From Mycobacterium sp. (GTDB lineage: Bacteria; Actinomycetota; Actinomycetes; Mycobacteriales; Mycobacteriaceae), in contig JAOPWF010000807.1 of assembly GCA_025965815.1 (NCBI GenBank), positions 1-7,408 of the forward strand: a stretch of 7,408 nt of DNA. Reading direction: 5' to 3'. Below the pieces are notes generated by a model that worked only from the letters and a program-made list of their open reading frames with translations, did not search any database and was not told the origin of the DNA. This document shows, in pieces, positions 5,023-7,408 of this stretch; position 1 is the stretch's first letter, and every line of letters begins with the position of its first letter. The position numbers were made by a program, and so were the translations under genes.

Positions 5023-7408
5023 TCAGTCTTCGGAGTCGCCGGCATCGCCGCCGCGGATGGACGCCAGCGTCACCGCCAACTCGTCGGGCTTGACCAGCAC
5101 CTCGCGCGCCTTGGATCCCTCGCTGGGGCCGACGATGCCGCGAGTCTCCATCAAATCCATCAACCGGCCGGCCTTGGCGAAGCCGACCCGCAGTTTGCGC
5201 TGCAGCATCGAGGTGGAGCCGAACTGGCTGGACACCACCAGCTCGACGGCCTGCAGGAAGACGTCCATGTCGTCGCCGATGTCGGGGTCGACGTCGGTGC
5301 GCTCTCCGGTCGGCTTAGCCGTCGTGACGCCCTCGGTGTACTCGGGCTCGGCCTGCTCCTTGGTGGCCGAGACGACGGCATGGATCTCCTCGTCGGTGAT
5401 GTAGGCGCCCTGCAGCCGGATCGCCTTGTTGGCGCCCATCGGCAGGAACAATCCGTCGCCCATGCCGATCAGCTTCTCCGCGCCCTGCTGGTCCAGGATC
5501 ACCCGGCTGTCTGTCAGCGACGAGGTGGCGAACGCCAGCCGGGACGGCACGTTGGTCTTGATCAGGCCGGTGACCACGTCGACCGACGGCCGCTGGGTGG
5601 CCAGCACCAGGTGAATGCCGGCGGCGCGCGCCTTCTGGGTGATCCGCACGATCGCGTCCTCGACGTCGCGGGGCGCCGTCATCATGAGGTCCGCGAGTTC
5701 GTCGACAATCGCGACGATGTAGGGATAGGGCTTGTAGACGCGTTCACTGCCGAGCGGCGCGGTTATCTCGCCTGAGCGCACCTTGGTGTTGAAGTCGTCG
5801 ATGTGGCGCACCCGGTTGGCCTGCATGTCCTGGTAGCGCTGCTCCATCTCCTCGACCAGCCACGCCAGCGCCGCGGCCGCCTTCTTGGGCTGCGTGACGA
5901 TGGGTGTGATGAGGTGGGGAATGCCTTCATACGGCGTGAGTTCCACCATCTTCGGGTCGATCAGGATCATCCTGACCTCCTCGGGGGTGGCCCGGGCCAG
6001 CAGCGAGACCAGCATGGAGTTCACGAAGCTGGACTTGCCCGAGCCGGTGGATCCGGCCACCAGCAGGTGCGGCATCTTGGCCAGGTTCGCCGAGATGTAC
6101 TGGCCCTCGATGTCCTTGCCCAGACCGATCACCAGGGGGTGGTGGTCGCGACGGGTCGACGACGCCGTGAGCACATCGGCCAGTCGCACCATTTCGCGGT
6201 CGGTGTTGGGCACCTCGATGCCAACCGCGGACTTGCCGGGAATCGGCGCCAGCATCCGCACGCTCTCGGTGGCCACCGCGTAGGCGATGTTCTTCTGCAG
6301 CGCGGTGATCTTCTCGACCTTCACGCCCGGCCCCAGCTCGACCTCGTAGCGGGTGACGGTCGGGCCGCGGGTGCAGCCGGTGACAGCGGCGTCCACCTTG
6401 AACTGCTGCAACACCGACGTGATGACCTCGACCATCTTGTCGTTGGCCGAGCTGCGCCGCTTGGGCGGTTCGCCGGCGACGAGCAGGTCCAGCGACGGCA
6501 GCGTGTACGGGCCTTCCACGACGCGGTCCACGACCGCGGCCTCGAGTTGCAGCTGCTCTGCGGCGGCCGGGGCGGCCGGCTTGGTGGCGCGCCGCCGGGT
6601 GCGCGTGGTGGGCTCCGGAACGGTGGGCGCGTCCGCCGCTACCTCCGGGTCGAGTGGGTAGTTGTCATAGGGCGTTCCCGACGACAGCCCGGACGGCCAC
6701 GCCTGTGCCTCGTCGTCGCGGTAGCCCGCCGGATCGTCGTAGTAGCCGTCGGAGAAGTCCTCCGCGTAGTCGTCCGGCTGCTCGTCGTCGTCGTATTCGT
6801 CGTAGTAGTCGTCGCTGCGGCCGAACATCCGGGTGCCGAACATGGCCCGGACGGTGGCGGGCACCTCGCGGATGGTCGTCCCGGTCACCAGCAGCAGGCC
6901 GAACAGCACGCCGATGAACAGCAGTGGCGCGGCGATCCATTCCGTTAGCCCGTCCGACAACGGGCCGCCGATCGCGAATCCGACGAACCCGGCGCCGTGT
7001 TCGCGGCCGTCCGGAGTCGCCGGTGAGCCCGACCACAGGTGCCACAGCCCGAGTGCGGGCAGCCCGATCAGCGCCGAGCCCAGGATCAGCCTGGGGCGGG
7101 CGTCGGGGTTCGGCTTCGTCCGCATCAGGAACACCGCGACGGCAATTAGGAGGATCGGCACCAGTACCACCGCGGACCCGACCAGCACCTGCAGCGCCAT
7201 GTCGATCCACTGCCCCACCGGACGGGCGGCGTGAAACCACGAACTGGCGGCGACGACGACGGCGATTCCCAGCAGCGCCAGCGCGATGCCGTCGCGACGG
7301 TGCCCGGGTTCGATCTCGCGGGCCCGACCGACCGACCGTGCCGTGGACCCGGCGCCCCTGGCGAGCATCAACCAGCCGGCGCGGGCGCCACGCCCTGCGG
7401 CCGCGCCG
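5023..7408 (-). CDS. ftsK: DNA translocase FtsK (N-terminus outside window)
   Basis: This septum-anchored ATP-driven DNA pump moves the chromosome terminus during division and activates XerCD dimer resolution. Residues are counted from the first possible start inside the window (TTG 7371). Transmembrane helices lie at about 28-46, 59-83, 95-113 and 130-164, followed by a linker (about 185-275) that begins with a Tyr/Asp/Glu-rich stretch. The alpha domain spans about 313-400. The RecA-like beta domain has Walker A GSTGSGKS (440-447, K446), Walker B YIVAIVDELADLMM (551-564, D557/E558) and ATQRPSVDVVTGLIKTNVPSR (591-611). The gamma winged helix, which reads KOPS sequences, is at about 702-765 (SSQFGSTSMLQRKLRVGFAKA). 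The frame stays open past 7371 to the window edge and encodes more Gly/Ala/Arg-rich sequence, so 7371 is probably not the true start. Mycobacterial FtsK is around 850-880 residues, so roughly 60-90 are missing. All core motifs are intact. It converges on argA with 13 bp between stops. Confidence 0.97.
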   Translation of the reverse strand, partial: GAAAGRGARAGWLMLARGAGSTARSVGRAREIEPGHRRDGIALALLGIAVVVAASSWFHAARPVGQWIDMALQVLVGSAVVLVPILLIAVAVFLMRTKPNPDARPRLILGSALIGLPALGLWHLWSGSPATPDGREHGAGFVGFAIGGPLSDGLTEWIAAPLLFIGVLFGLLLVTGTTIREVPATVRAMFGTRMFGRSDDYYDEYDDDEQPDDYAEDFSDGYYDDPAGYRDDEAQAWPSGLSSGTPYDNYPLDPEVAADAPTVPEPTTRTRRRATKPAAPAAAEQLQLEAAVVDRVVEGPYTLPSLDLLVAGEPPKRRSSANDKMVEVITSVLQQFKVDAAVTGCTRGPTVTRYEVELGPGVKVEKITALQKNIAYAVATESVRMLAPIPGKSAVGIEVPNTDREMVRLADVLTASSTRRDHHPLVIGLGKDIEGQYISANLAKMPHLLVAGSTGSGKSSFVNSMLVSLLARATPEEVRMILIDPKMVELTPYEGIPHLITPIVTQPKKAAAALAWLVEEMEQRYQDMQANRVRHIDDFNTKVRSGEITAPLGSERVYKPYPYIVAIVDELADLMMTAPRDVEDAIVRITQKARAAGIHLVLATQRPSVDVVTGLIKTNVPSRLAFATSSLTDSRVILDQQGAEKLIGMGDGLFLPMGANKAIRLQGAYITDEEIHAVVSATKEQAEPEYTEGVTTAKPTGERTDVDPDIGDDMDVFLQAVELVVSSQFGSTSMLQRKLRVGFAKAGRLMDLMETRGIVGPSEGSKAREVLVKPDELAVTLASIRGGDAGDSED

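Noticed and set aside
5803..6948. Long plus-strand open frame opposite ftsK (381 residues, His/Arg/Gly/Val-rich)
   Set aside because: It lies entirely antisense to conserved FtsK domains, has no recognisable fold or ribosome site, and its composition is that of a shadow frame in GC-rich DNA.

Overview
The window is GC-rich actinobacterial DNA, almost certainly from a Mycobacterium (sensu lato) chromosome. The gene order matches the conserved mycobacterial block ftsK - argA - pgsA3 - clgR - pspA (35 kDa antigen) - pspM - ephG - glycosyltransferase, which in M. tuberculosis lies near recA. Two differences from M. tuberculosis are visible: a small CinA/PncC-type gene sits between pgsA3 and clgR, and nothing lies between pspM and ephG, where M. 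tuberculosis has the Rv2742c/PE_PGRS47 region. This points to a non-tuberculous species. There are no RNA genes, insertion sequences, CRISPR arrays or phage genes, and no gene-free stretch longer than 153 bp.

Layout. At the left edge is the N-terminal half of a GT1/MGT-type glycosyltransferase (minus, 1-630, running off the edge). It is divergent from an EphG-like limonene-1,2-epoxide hydrolase (plus, 674-1120). EphG meets pspM (minus, 1124-1954) tail to tail with 3 bp between the stop codons. Reading along the minus strand from 4.4 kb there is one co-directional series: pgsA3 (phosphatidylglycerophosphate synthase), the CinA-C protein, clgR, pspA and pspM. On the plus strand, argA (4476-5009) is divergent from pgsA3 and convergent with ftsK (minus, 5023 to the right edge, N-terminus missing).

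Function. clgR-pspA-pspM is the actinobacterial phage-shock (Psp) envelope-stress module: a transcription activator, a membrane-binding coiled-coil protein and its two-helix membrane partner. A good SigE-type promoter lies directly upstream of clgR, so stress can switch the module on independently of pgsA3, which makes the anionic lipid precursors that PspA-type proteins bind. FtsK (division/chromosome segregation) and ArgA (arginine biosynthesis) are housekeeping neighbours.

The main unexplained signals are in the control regions. Both divergent gene pairs (glycosyltransferase/ephG and pgsA3/argA) have TANNNT-like hexamers 6-7 nt before the start codons, which suggests leaderless mRNAs. In both pairs the two hexamers are separated by exactly 17 bp, so each -10 falls in the other promoter's -35 position. 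The clgR-pspA gap holds an 18-bp-period tandem repeat and a perfect small hairpin. I found no convincing wholly new protein system; the protein-coding content is recognisable throughout.
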